From SKGN01 sp050948865 (lineage in GTDB: Bacteria; Bacillota_I; Bacilli_A; RF39; UBA660): a stretch of DNA of 64,000 bases. The stretch lies in NCBI GenBank assembly GCA_050948865.1, contig JBMNEQ010000003.1:1-64000 (forward strand), in the 5' to 3' direction. The notes below the pieces were generated by a model. That model did no database searches. It saw only the letters and a program-made list of their open reading frames with translations, and had not been told where the DNA came from. Below, piece by piece: positions 1 to 8,442 of this stretch. Every line of letters starts with the position of its first letter. Position 1 is the stretch's first letter. The position numbers and the translations under genes were made by a program.

Positions 1-1473
1 GTGGTGTTTTTTTGTTATTAAGATTAGATAAGGGGAAAGAGGGTTAGGAGAATTACGAAATTGTTTAATAAAATGGGTAGTTTTGATTGTTGGGAGGAAT
101 TCTTGAATTTTTAAGTCTTCCTTTTTTCCTTCCTTATGACCGGGGTAAATAGTTATTAGACAAAAACCATTATCTTGAATAAGCCTTAAACTATCTTTAA
201 GAGCTTTAATGGTTGTTTTATAAATAGTGGTGATATTTTTATTACCTTTAGGAAGATATCCTAAATTAAAAATAATTCCTTTAATTTTCCCCTTTTTATC
301 AATTAAAGTGTTTAACATATTACTATGGGATATTTTAAATAAAGTATAATTATTTATTTTATTATTTTTTAATAATTGATTGGTATTTTTGATGGCAATT
401 TCTTGAATATCAAAACCATAAACATGACCATAGGGGACTAAAGTTGCTAGAAAAAGAAGATCATTACCATTGCCAATAGTAGCATCAATTAAAATATCCT
501 TTTTCTTTATATTATTCATTAATATTTGTTTTCCTTTATTTAATATACTAGTCTGAAAACCTTGAAAGATATTTTTTTTAACTAACTCTTTATCAAGATC
601 ATTAAGTATTCTTCTTTTATTTAATACCCAGTTAGGAAGGATTAATTTAGAAGAAAGAGGATCGCCAGTTAATCTATGAATAACTATTTCTTTTGGTATA
701 ATAGCTAATTGCTCAGAGACAATATCTAGGTATTCTTCTTTAGTTAGAAGGGGAAATTTCTTTTCTTTCCAAAAATTAGCCATTTTGCTTCCTTTAGTTA
801 TATATAACATATGAATCTTTATTCCTTGAATATTTAATTTAGATAAATAAGAAACTGTTTCTAGCATCATTTCTTTTGTTTCATATGGTAATCCATTAAT
901 AATATGAATAACAACATTTATCTTTTCTTGCCTAAGTTTTTTTACAGTTTCTTCAAATGTTTTTAAATCATGATGACGATTGATTAATTTAGTTGTTTTT
1001 TCATGGATAGATTGAAGACCTAATTCAATAGTTAAGAAGGTTCTTTGGTTTAATTCTTTTAAATAAGAAAGAGTATCTTCTTTAATACAATCAGCTCTTG
1101 TTGCAATATTAAGACCAACAATATCCTTTTCTTTTAAGATTAATTCATATTTTTCTTTTAAGATATTTAAAGGAGCATAAGTATTACTATTAGATTGAAA
1201 ATAACCTATATATTTACTATTAGGCCATTTTTTTAGCATTTCTTTCTTTTTTTCTTGAAACTGTTTTAAAAGTTCTTTATTACTAATTATTTTTTTTATT
1301 TTATTTTCTTCACAATATAAACAACCACCATAGCCTTTAGTTCCATCAAGATTGGGACAAGTAAAACCAGCATCTAAACTTATTTTAAATACTTTAGTAT
1401 GAAATTTATTTTTATAAAAATAGTTTAAGGTTTGGTATCTTTTATTATCATTTGAATATTTAAAGGGATTCAT
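1..1473 (-). CDS. Fused radical SAM (YtqA/MnmL-type) and SAM methyltransferase (YtqB/MnmM-type), 3' end cut by window edge
   Basis: I checked all 491 codons on the minus strand and found no stop, so this is one open frame running off the left edge. The N-terminal ~300 residues match the TIGR01212/YtqA radical SAM family: 'DAGFTCPN.DGTKG.GGC..C' with cluster cysteines C39, C51, C54, and 'VIHRLTGD' further on. The C-terminal ~190 residues match YtqB: SAM motif 'DATIGNGND' (about 330-338) and 'FNLGYLP'. In Bacillus these are two neighbouring proteins, recently linked to the last steps of mnm5s2U34 tRNA modification. Here they are one polypeptide. A Shine-Dalgarno AGGTGATG precedes ATG 1473. It reads away from the MFS gene at 1521. 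Probably only a few C-terminal residues are missing. Confidence 0.85.
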   Translation of the reverse strand, partial: MNPFKYSNDNKRYQTLNYFYKNKFHTKVFKISLDAGFTCPNLDGTKGYGGCLYCEENKIKKIISNKELLKQFQEKKKEMLKKWPNSKYIGYFQSNSNTYAPLNILKEKYELILKEKDIVGLNIATRADCIKEDTLSYLKELNQRTFLTIELGLQSIHEKTTKLINRHHDLKTFEETVKKLRQEKINVVIHIINGLPYETKEMMLETVSYLSKLNIQGIKIHMLYITKGSKMANFWKEKKFPLLTKEEYLDIVSEQLAIIPKEIVIHRLTGDPLSSKLILPNWVLNKRRILNDLDKELVKKNIFQGFQTSILNKGKQILMNNIKKKDILIDATIGNGNDLLFLATLVPYGHVYGFDIQEIAIKNTNQLLKNNKINNYTLFKISHSNMLNTLIDKKGKIKGIIFNLGYLPKGNKNITTIYKTTIKALKDSLRLIQDNGFCLITIYPGHKEGKKEDLKIQEFLPTIKTTHFIKQFRNSPNPLSPYLILITKKHH

Positions 1474-1520
1474 GAACATCACCTAATATAAGTATAACAT
1501 TAAAAATTAGGAGTTGATTT

Positions 1521-2636
1521 ATGGATAATATCAAAAAGTTTAATCTTTTTGTTTTTCTCGCTACTTTTACTAGAAATTTAATTGAAGTTTTTATTCCTCT
1601 TATTTTATATAATCGGGGTTTAACAATTGATTATATTTTTCTTTTTTTACTTCTTTATTATTTTTTTTCCTCTCTTTTAAATTTTCCTTTGACTTTTTTA
1701 AGTAAAAGGATTACTTTTAAATGGTTAATAATTATATCTTCATTTTTTATTTCTCTTTCTTATTATTTATTATTTCTTTTTCCTCTTACTATTTTGATTT
1801 TAATTTTAATAGTTTTTACTCATATTATTAATTCTCATACTTATTGGTTATCTAGGCATTATTTTGCTTTAGAGGTTTTATCCATCAAAGAGATTGGTTT
1901 AGGAGTAGGAAAGATAATTATTTTTAGTGAACTTGGTCTTATTCCTGCTTCTTATTTAGGTGCTTTATTAATAACTTATTTAAATTTTAAATATGTTTTA
2001 TTAATTGTAATAATGATGTATTTAATAACAATTAGTCCTTTATTTACTCTTAAGGAAAGAAATAAAAAAAAGCTATCTTTAGATGATGGTTATAAAGAAA
2101 TAATTAAGACTATTCCTAAAAGAAATATCTATTTTTATTTTTTGGTTCAATTTAGAATGATTGCTCGTTATATTTTCCCTTTATATATATTTATTTATGT
2201 AGAAAGTAATTATAAGTTTGTTGGTATTTTTAATACTTTAGTGGGAATTTCTAGTCTTTTTTTTGTTTATTTTTATTCTAAAAAATTAGATAAAGAAAAA
2301 AAGGATTATTTAATCCTTTCTAGTATCTTATTAGGGATTGTTTGGATTTTAAAACTTAATATTTTCTCTTCATTTATTATATTAATTATTGCTTTTTTAG
2401 AAGGATTAGTAGAAAAGATGTATGAGACAACATATAATTATAATAATTATTCTTTAGGATTAAATTATAATAGTTTAGCTTTTGTTTCTTATTTAGAAGG
2501 TCTTCAAAATTTTTTTCGGGCAATAATAATTTTAATCGTGATTATCTTTATTAAAGATTTAATTATTTTTTTATATTTATCTTCTTTTATGTTAATTATC
2601 TCTAGTTTAATTGGGTTTGATAAAAGTTTTAATTAA
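1521..2636 (+). CDS. MFS-like multi-spanning membrane transporter
   Basis: The 371-residue protein is almost entirely hydrophobic, with about ten to twelve predicted membrane spans and a short charged central loop near residues 178-200 ('LKERNKKKLSLDD'), as in the two-bundle layout of major facilitator proteins. The segment 'LIEVFIPLILYNRGLT' near the N-terminus resembles small MFS permeases of Firmicutes. No substrate motif is visible, so substrate is unknown. SD 'aggag' lies before ATG 1521. Its TAA stop shares the palindrome TTAA (2633-2636) with the stop of the convergent DUF368 gene. Confidence 0.6.
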   Translation: MDNIKKFNLFVFLATFTRNLIEVFIPLILYNRGLTIDYIFLFLLLYYFFSSLLNFPLTFLSKRITFKWLIIISSFFISLSYYLLFLFPLTILILILIVFTHIINSHTYWLSRHYFALEVLSIKEIGLGVGKIIIFSELGLIPASYLGALLITYLNFKYVLLIVIMMYLITISPLFTLKERNKKKLSLDDGYKEIIKTIPKRNIYFYFLVQFRMIARYIFPLYIFIYVESNYKFVGIFNTLVGISSLFFVYFYSKKLDKEKKDYLILSSILLGIVWILKLNIFSSFIILIIAFLEGLVEKMYETTYNYNNYSLGLNYNSLAFVSYLEGLQNFFRAIIILIVIIFIKDLIIFLYLSSFMLIISSLIGFDKSFN

Positions 2637-3469
2637 GCTTTCTTTTCTATTAAAGTTACAATTAAAGCTCCTAAAGTAAAAGTAAAAAGGCTACTTATAA
2701 TTAAAGGTAAAGTATAAGTAATTTTTAATGGTATTAAAACAATAGAACTCATGATAATTAGGCCTAAAATAAAACTGATGGTTTCTTTTCGATAATTTGT
2801 TAAAGCCCATTTTATAATTTTAGAACTTAAAATAATACCAAGAAGGATTCCACTTCCTATAAAAAGTATCGGAATAATAATATTTAGTTTAAAACTAGCT
2901 ACATTAGCAATATAGGATTTATAAAGATGATATTGTCCAAGAATCAATAAAATCATGGCGCCACTGACACCAGGTAAAATAACAGCAATTCCTCCAATCA
3001 TTCCAATAATAGTTAGTTTAAAAAGAAAGGGTAAAGTTATTAAAGGAAAATTAGTAATAATTATATTTGTTTGATCAGGACTCATAATACTTAGACCAAT
3101 TATAATTAGGGCTCCTATTATAAAAAAGGGATAAGAAACCTTTTTATTGGGCATTTCCTTTTTAATAATAGAAGGAATACTAAATAAAATTAAACCAATA
3201 AAAGTGTAAATGGTTTGAGTTGGCCAATTAATAAAGAAGTAATCAATAATATTAGCAAAAGTAATAAGACCAATTAAAATACCGAATAATATTTGGCCTA
3301 AAAAGAGGAGATTTTCCTTTCTAGAAAGAGTTTTTCTTTTTAAAATATCAGAAATAGCAAAAATAATTTTATCAAATAAACCAAAGAGGACTATAATTGT
3401 TCCTCCGCTTACTCCAGGAATGATATTAGCGATCCCAATTGCAACGCCTGTTAAAATGTTTTTTAGCAT
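2633..3469 (-). CDS. DUF368 family protein (PopT-type undecaprenyl-phosphate translocase)
   Basis: 278 residues, all-helical membrane protein. It carries the two inverted family signatures: 'IGIANIIPGVSGGTI' at the N-terminus and 'IGGIAVILPGVSGAMIL' in the middle, which is the diagnostic DUF368 repeat. DUF368 (PopT) proteins were recently shown to recycle the C55 lipid carrier for cell-wall polymers across the membrane. The function here is assigned by family only. SD 'ggagg' sits just upstream of ATG 3469. It is a single gene convergent with the MFS-like gene. Confidence 0.85.
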   Translation of the reverse strand: MLKNILTGVAIGIANIIPGVSGGTIIVLFGLFDKIIFAISDILKRKTLSRKENLLFLGQILFGILIGLITFANIIDYFFINWPTQTIYTFIGLILFSIPSIIKKEMPNKKVSYPFFIIGALIIIGLSIMSPDQTNIIITNFPLITLPFLFKLTIIGMIGGIAVILPGVSGAMILLILGQYHLYKSYIANVASFKLNIIIPILFIGSGILLGIILSSKIIKWALTNYRKETISFILGLIIMSSIVLIPLKITYTLPLIISSLFTFTLGALIVTLIEKKA

Positions 3470-3522
3470 GTTAACCTCCGATTAAAATTATATCTAATGA
3501 AAAATAAAAAAACAATAGACAA

Positions 3523-3551
3523 TTGACAATTGTTTAACTAAAATATATAAT
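3523..3551 (+). promoter_or_regulatory. Consensus sigma-A promoter for the T-box/tRNA-Asn transcript
   Basis: TTGACA at 3523-3528 and TATAAT at 3546-3551 are both perfect consensus with an ideal 17-base spacer. The predicted start near 3558 lies just before the T-box leader. This is the strongest promoter visible in the first 20 kb, as expected for stable RNA. Confidence 0.85.
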
Positions 3552-3557
3552 ATGTTT

Positions 3558-3784
3558 ATAGCGTTGATGAGGAAGAGTAATATTAATACTATTTAAAAGA
3601 GAGTTAGGATGGTGGAATCTAACAATAAAGGTTAATATGAAAAACACCTTGTAGCTACTTACCGAAAGATAGTAGGCTAAGTCGGAAACCTCCGTTATCA
3701 GATTAAAGATGAGTGATCATTTTAATGATAAATGGGGTGGCACCGCGGAATATAGTTTCGTCCCTTCTAGGGAGAAACTGTTTA
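3558..3784 (+). promoter_or_regulatory. T-box riboswitch leader, asparagine-specific (specifier AAC)
   Basis: The T-box core 'GGGGTGGCACCGCGG' is at 3734-3748. Stem I elements precede it: 'gaagagta' on the 5' side, the distal 'gagagttaggatggtgga' arm, and a 3' specifier side 'gaaaAACaccttgtag' with AAC at 3643-3645, the codon read by anticodon GUU. The T-box bulge UGGC would pair with a tRNA 3' end GCCA, and both tRNA-Asn genes downstream end in G-CCA. So both recognition points fit tRNA-Asn. A GAA triplet (3639-3641) also lies in the loop, of interest because a two-codon Asn/Glu T-box has been reported in Clostridium acetobutylicum. Confidence 0.92.
3754..3784 (+). terminator. T-box attenuator hairpin
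   Basis: Stem GTTTCGTCCCT/AGGGAGAAAC with loop tct at about 3755-3778, followed by a short U-rich run (tgttt). It lies directly after the T-box antiterminator, as expected for the competing terminator. It ends five bases before the first tRNA gene. Confidence 0.75.
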
Positions 3785-3788
3785 AAAG

Positions 3789-3864
3789 GCCTAATTAGCT
3801 CAGTTGGTAGAGTACCCGGCTGTTAACCGGATCGTCGTAGGTTCGAGTCCTACATTAGGCGCCA
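3789..3864 (+). tRNA. tRNA-Asn (GUU), copy 1
   Basis: 76-nt cloverleaf with CCA encoded. Acceptor GCCTAAT/ATTAGGC, D-arm 'agctcagttggtagagt', anticodon loop ctGTTaa, T-arm 'gtaggttcgagtcctac', discriminator G73. It lies directly behind the Asn T-box on the same transcript, so its own expression should respond to uncharged tRNA-Asn. Confidence 0.95.
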
Positions 3865-3869
3865 GATAA

Positions 3870-3945
3870 GCCTGATTAGCTCAGTTGGTAGAGTACCCGG
3901 CTGTTAACCGGATTGTCGTAGGTTCGAGTCCTACATCAGGCGCCA
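3870..3945 (+). tRNA. tRNA-Asn (GUU), copy 2
   Basis: Near duplicate of copy 1, separated by five bases. The acceptor is GCCTGAT/ATCAGGC, a compensated A-U to G-C change relative to copy 1, plus one C/T difference after the anticodon arm. Discriminator G and encoded CCA are kept. The compensated pair shows that both copies are under structural selection. Confidence 0.95.
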
Positions 3946-3960
3946 TTAAGAAGGTAAATA

Positions 3961-3988
3961 AACAGTAAGAATTCTTGCTGTTTTTTTT
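3961..3988 (+). terminator. Intrinsic terminator between tRNA-Asn pair and gatC
   Basis: AACAG-U-AAG / CUU-G-CUGUU hairpin (3961-3982) with loop aauu, followed by a run of T to 3988. It should end most tRNA transcripts before gatCAB. The gat/aspS genes therefore depend on read-through or on an unseen promoter. Confidence 0.75.
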
Positions 3989-4009
3989 AATAAATAAAGG
4001 AGGATTTAA

Positions 4010-4303
4010 ATGGGATTAAATAAAGAAAGAATAAAAGATTATGCCGCTAGTTTATTTTTTAAATTAGAGGAAGAAGAATTAGAATTAGTGGAAAAGGATT
4101 TAAAAAGGATTGAAGAGTATGAAAAGATAATTAATAAAGTAGCTCATCTTGAAGAGGTAGAACCTTTAGCTTTTCCTTTTTCTTTAAAGGATAATACTTT
4201 TAGAGAGGATGAAGTTAAGGAAATATTATCAACTAAAGAAGCTTTAAAAAATGCTAAAGAGGTAGAGAATAATGAAATAAGGATTCCTAAGGTGGTGGGA
4301 TAA
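4010..4303 (+). CDS. gatC: Glutamyl/aspartyl-tRNA amidotransferase subunit C
   Basis: 97 residues, the usual GatC length. 'YAASLFFKLEEEELELVEKDLKRIEEY' type N-terminal helix and the belt region 'VEPLAFPFSLKDNTFREDEV' match the family, which wraps around GatA and GatB as a small structural subunit. A strong SD AAAGGAGG precedes ATG 4010. gatA starts two bases after its stop, so the subunits are probably translated together. First protein gene after the T-box/tRNA-Asn unit. Confidence 0.9.
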   Translation: MGLNKERIKDYAASLFFKLEEEELELVEKDLKRIEEYEKIINKVAHLEEVEPLAFPFSLKDNTFREDEVKEILSTKEALKNAKEVENNEIRIPKVVG

Positions 4304-4304
4304 G

Positions 4305-5639
4305 ATGAAATATTTAGATTTAACGATTGAAGAACTTCATTCTTTAATAAAAGAGAAAAAAATAACAGCAATGGATTTAATTAATGAATCATTAAAAAGA
4401 ATTGAGAAATACCAAGAAGATAATAATCCTTTAATAACAGTTTTAAAACCAGCAGGGCTTATTCAAGAAGATTCTAGTTATTTAGCGGGAATTCCTTATG
4501 TATTATCTGATAATATAACGACGAAGGGAATTTTAACAACTGGTTCTTCTGATTTATTAAAAGATTATATTCCTGTTTTTAATGCTACTGTAGTAGAAAA
4601 ATTAAATAAAGAAAAGGCTCTTTTAATGGGGAAAGCTATATTAACGGAGCTTGGTTTAAATATTGAAAATAATGAAAATTTTATCAGTGGGGCTGCTTCT
4701 TCAGTTTTGTTAGGAATGGTTTCTTTTGCCCTTGATTCTGATACGACGGGTTCAGTTCGAAAGACAGCTGCTTTTCGGGGGATAGTTGGTTTTAAACCTA
4801 CTTATGGATTAGTTTCTCGTTTTGGGTTAATGCCTTTTTCTTCTTCTCTTGATCATATTGGTTGTTTTACAAAAAAGGTTAAAGATTTACCTTATATTTT
4901 AAATGCTATTAAAGGTTATGATGAAAAAGATTCGACAAGTTTAAGAAACGATAAGATAGATTATATATTACAATTAGATGATAATGTTAAAGGGAAGAAA
5001 TTATTTTATTTTAAAGAAATGATGGAAGAAGGGGATCAAAAGGTTTTAGATAACTTTAAAATGGTTCTTAAAAAGTGTAAGAAGTTGGGAATAATAGTGG
5101 AAGAAGTTTCAATTAATAAAGCTCTTTTAAAAGCATTATCTCCAGCAACTGTTATTATTTCTTTAGCGGAAGCTGCTTCTAATAATGCTAATTTAACGGG
5201 ACTTAATTTTGGTATTCGTGGTCAAGGAAATTCAATCGATGATCTTTTGATTGATGCTCGTTTTAAAGGTTTTACTTCTTTAACTAAAAGTAAATTTATT
5301 ATTGGTCATTATGTTTTACAAAAGGAAAAGAAAGAAAAGTTATTTTTAAATGCTCAAAGGATTAGAAGAATGATTGTGGAGAAAATGAATGAATTATTTT
5401 CTTCATATGATGCTTTAATTTTACCTTCTTCTAATGGTTTTAAAAAAGATGATGATCATCTTCTTGATAGTCATTTAGTAATTGGTAATTTAGGGGGTTA
5501 TCCTAGTGTTTCTCTTCCTAGTGGAAATAGTCCTTTTAGTATTAATATTACTGGTCCAATAAAAAAAGATTTAGAGGTTTTAAAGTTGGCTTTGGCTTTA
5601 GAAAATGAATTTAATCAAGGGGGGGATCAAGATGTATAA
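4305..5639 (+). CDS. gatA: Amidotransferase subunit A, divergent; catalytic residues replaced
   Basis: 444 residues (family usually ~485). Family landmarks remain: 'ATVVEKL', 'VGFKPTYGLVSRFGL', 'SSLDHIG' and the C-terminal substrate domain. GatA normally frees ammonia from glutamine with a Lys/cis-Ser/Ser triad. Here the Lys of 'IKDN' is Ser68 ('VLSDN', codon TCT). The 'VPGGSSGGSA' loop is about 20 residues shorter and reads 'NENFISGAASS', so the cis-Ser aligns with Phe126 ungapped. Only the nucleophile position (Ser150 in 'DTTGS', normally 'DTGGS') is kept. Amidase activity is therefore doubtful. The frame is intact and sits between intact gatC and gatB, so it is not an obvious pseudogene; it may be structural. 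Confidence 0.85.
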   Translation: MKYLDLTIEELHSLIKEKKITAMDLINESLKRIEKYQEDNNPLITVLKPAGLIQEDSSYLAGIPYVLSDNITTKGILTTGSSDLLKDYIPVFNATVVEKLNKEKALLMGKAILTELGLNIENNENFISGAASSVLLGMVSFALDSDTTGSVRKTAAFRGIVGFKPTYGLVSRFGLMPFSSSLDHIGCFTKKVKDLPYILNAIKGYDEKDSTSLRNDKIDYILQLDDNVKGKKLFYFKEMMEEGDQKVLDNFKMVLKKCKKLGIIVEEVSINKALLKALSPATVIISLAEAASNNANLTGLNFGIRGQGNSIDDLLIDARFKGFTSLTKSKFIIGHYVLQKEKKEKLFLNAQRIRRMIVEKMNELFSSYDALILPSSNGFKKDDDHLLDSHLVIGNLGGYPSVSLPSGNSPFSINITGPIKKDLEVLKLALALENEFNQGGDQDV

Positions 5640-7056
5640 AGTGGTAATTGGATTAGAGGTTCATTGTGAATTAAAAACAAAAGCGAAAGTTTTTTCTTCA
5701 GCTCCTAATTATTATAATAAAATACCTAATGAGAATATTGCTCTTGGTGACTTGGGATTTCCTGGAACATTACCAGCAGTTAATAAAAAAGCTGTGGCTT
5801 TGGCTTTAAAAATGGCTTTAGCTTTAGATTGTGAAATTCCTAGAGAATTATTATTTGATCGAAAGAACTATTTTTATCCTGATTTACCAAAAGGATATCA
5901 AATTACTCAAGTAACTAAACCTCTTGGGAAAAATGGAGTTTTAATAGTTAATGTTGAAGGTATTGATAAAGAAGTTCAAATTAAACAACTTCATTTAGAA
6001 GAAGATACTGCTAGTTTAGATCATTTTGATGATTATTCTTTACTTGATTATAATCGTTCTGGAGTTCCTTTAGTGGAAATAGTTACGGAACCCTGTTTAC
6101 ATAGTAGTAAAGAAGTTTTAGCCTTTTTAGAAGCTTTAAGATCAATTTATCTTTATTGTGATGTTTCAGAAGCAAGAACGGATCAAGGACAAATGCGCTG
6201 TGATGTTAATGTTTCTTTAATGAAAGAAACAGATCAAGAATTAGGGACTAAAGTAGAAATGAAAAATATTAATTCTTTTAATAATGTTAAAGATGCGATT
6301 GAATATGAAATTAAAAGGCAAACAGAATTATTAAATAATAATCAAAAGGTAATTATGGAAACAAGAAGGTTTGATGATGATAAAAGAAAAACTTATAGTA
6401 TGAGAACAAAGGCAGAAGCAGTTGATTATAAATATTTTATTGATCCTAATTTACCACCAATTGATTTACCTTTAAATTTTATAGAAGAAATTAAAAAAAC
6501 TATTCCTAAACTGCAATATGAAAGAATTAATATTTATATGAAAGAATATAACTTATCTAGGTATGATGCTACTATTTTAGTTAAAGAAAAGGAGATTGCT
6601 GATTATTTTGAAGAAGCGCTTACTTATACGAAAAATTATCAAACATTGGTTAATTGGATTAACGGGATCATTTTAGGTCATCTTAATAAATATGAATTAT
6701 CTATTAAAGAACTATTTATCACTCCGAAAATGTTAGTTGAATTAATTAGTCAAGTAGATGGTGGTTTTATTTCGATCAAACAAGGGAAAAAGGTTTTATA
6801 TGAATCTTTAGAAAAAGGGAAAGCTCCCTTAGATATTATTAAAACTTCTAATATATCTCAAATAACAGATGAAGATCAAATAAAAGAGTTTGTTAAAGAA
6901 GTTTTAGAAGAAAATGAGAATCTTATTTTAGAATATAAAAATGGTCGAAATAATGTTTTAGATTATCTGATTGGTCAAATTATGAAAAAATCAAGAGGGA
7001 AGGCTAATCCAGCTTTAAGTTCAAAAGTTTTAAAGGAAGAAATAGAAAAAAGATAG
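5632..7056 (+). CDS. gatB: Glutamyl/aspartyl-tRNA amidotransferase subunit B
   Basis: 474 residues, normal length. The N-terminus 'YKVVIGLEVHCELKTKAKVFSSAP' type motif, 'FYPDLPKGYQI', 'HLEED', 'DYNRSGVPLVEIVTEP' and the C-terminal YqeY-like tail 'GQIMKKSRGKANP' are all present. GatB kinases activate the Glu/Asp on tRNA before amidation. I chose ATG 5632 over an in-frame upstream start at 5605, because AAGGGGGG lies just before 5632 and family proteins begin at this point. It overlaps the gatA stop by 8 bases, indicating translational coupling. Confidence 0.93.
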   Translation: MYKVVIGLEVHCELKTKAKVFSSAPNYYNKIPNENIALGDLGFPGTLPAVNKKAVALALKMALALDCEIPRELLFDRKNYFYPDLPKGYQITQVTKPLGKNGVLIVNVEGIDKEVQIKQLHLEEDTASLDHFDDYSLLDYNRSGVPLVEIVTEPCLHSSKEVLAFLEALRSIYLYCDVSEARTDQGQMRCDVNVSLMKETDQELGTKVEMKNINSFNNVKDAIEYEIKRQTELLNNNQKVIMETRRFDDDKRKTYSMRTKAEAVDYKYFIDPNLPPIDLPLNFIEEIKKTIPKLQYERINIYMKEYNLSRYDATILVKEKEIADYFEEALTYTKNYQTLVNWINGIILGHLNKYELSIKELFITPKMLVELISQVDGGFISIKQGKKVLYESLEKGKAPLDIIKTSNISQITDEDQIKEFVKEVLEENENLILEYKNGRNNVLDYLIGQIMKKSRGKANPALSSKVLKEEIEKR

Positions 7057-7065
7057 GAGAATTTG

Positions 7066-8373
7066 ATGGAAAGAATTTATGTTAAAGATTTAAAAGATTA
7101 TCTTGGAAAAGAAATTATAATAAAAGGTTTTCTTAAAAAAATAAGGGAATTAAAACAAATAATATTTATTGATTTTAATGATATTAGTGGTGATATTCAA
7201 TTAATTGTAGAAAAGGAACAAGAAAAATTAGTTAAAAAAGTTAAAGAAATAACTTTAGAGTCAGCAATAAAGGTTAATGGTAAAGTTAGAACTAAAAGTA
7301 AAGAGGAGTTAGAAATAGAAGTTTTAGATATAGAATGTTTTAGTTTAGCAGAAAAAAAACTTCCTATTGATTTTAGTGGTAAAACAGAAACTTCTTTGGA
7401 AATAAAATTAGATTGGCGTTATTTAGATTTACGAAATTATAATAAAAGTTTAATTTTTAAAGTGCAAACTTTATTAGAATCAGCTTTAAGAGAATATTTT
7501 AAGAAGAGATCCTTTATAGAAATTCATAGTCCTAAAATTATTGGGGCTCCTAGTGAATCAGGGGCTGAAGTTTTTGAACTTAACTATTATGAAGGAAAAG
7601 CTTTTTTAGCTCAATCGCCTCAATTTTATAAACAAATGGGAATGGCAGCGGGATTGGATAAAGTTTATGAAATAGGTCCTGTTTTTCGGGCTGATCGTTC
7701 TAGTACTAATGTTCATGCAGCAGAATTTACAGGAATTGATGCTGAGATTTCTTGGATAGATTCTGAAGAAGAGGTTATGAAGTTAAAAGAAGAAATGCTT
7801 GTTTATACTATTAAAAAGGTTAAAGAGGTTTATGGAGAAGAAATAAAAACTGTTTTTAAAAAGGATTTAGTTATTCCCTCTTTACCATTTCCTAGAATTA
7901 AGATGAAAGAAGCTTTAGAAATAGTTAAAGAAAGAGGTCATTCTAATCCTGGAAAACTTCATAGTGATTTAGATAGTGAAGGGGAACGTTTATTAGGGGA
8001 CTTTATTAAAGAAACGAAAGGTCATGATTTTGTTTTTGTTACTGATTTTCCTTATGTTAAAAGACCTTTTTATCATATGAAAAAGGAAACTGATCCAACC
8101 TTAACTAAAAGTTTTGATTTATTATATGGTGGTGTTGAAATAACTACTGGAGCTCAAAGGGAACACCGTTATGATGTTCTTTTAGCTCAATCTAAGGAAA
8201 AAGGATTATCAGAAGAAAGCATTGGTTTTTATTTAGATTTCTTTAAATATGGTTGTCCTCCTCATGGAGGATTTGGGAGTGGTTTAGCTCGTATTTTAAT
8301 GGTGATGTTAGGCTTTGATAGTATAAAAGATGTTTCCTTTATTTTTAGAAACCAAACTCGTTTATGGCCTTAA
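7066..8373 (+). CDS. aspS: Archaeal-type (probably non-discriminating) aspartyl-tRNA synthetase
   Basis: 435 residues, far shorter than the ~590-residue bacterial AspRS because the bacterial insertion domain is absent. OB-fold anticodon-binding domain (1-110), then class II catalytic core with motif 2 'VFRADRSSTNVHAAEF' and motif 3 'GGFGSGLARILM', ending 'RNQTRLWP'. These are AspS2/archaeal-type features. In bacteria this form usually accompanies gatCAB and makes Asp-tRNA-Asn for transamidation. ATG 7066 (AGGAG, 6-base spacing) is preferred over TTG 7063. Fourth gene of the Asn-tRNA cluster. Confidence 0.92.
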   Translation: MERIYVKDLKDYLGKEIIIKGFLKKIRELKQIIFIDFNDISGDIQLIVEKEQEKLVKKVKEITLESAIKVNGKVRTKSKEELEIEVLDIECFSLAEKKLPIDFSGKTETSLEIKLDWRYLDLRNYNKSLIFKVQTLLESALREYFKKRSFIEIHSPKIIGAPSESGAEVFELNYYEGKAFLAQSPQFYKQMGMAAGLDKVYEIGPVFRADRSSTNVHAAEFTGIDAEISWIDSEEEVMKLKEEMLVYTIKKVKEVYGEEIKTVFKKDLVIPSLPFPRIKMKEALEIVKERGHSNPGKLHSDLDSEGERLLGDFIKETKGHDFVFVTDFPYVKRPFYHMKKETDPTLTKSFDLLYGGVEITTGAQREHRYDVLLAQSKEKGLSEESIGFYLDFFKYGCPPHGGFGSGLARILMVMLGFDSIKDVSFIFRNQTRLWP

Positions 8374-8442
8374 TTTTTTTTAAGTTCCAATTTTTATGTA
8401 TATTTTTTCATGTTTTTGCCACTATATATTTAGGAGGTTAGA

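Noticed and set aside
7063..7065. TTG start for aspS
   Set aside because: Only three bases after the AGGAG; ATG 7066 has normal spacing and family-like N-terminus.
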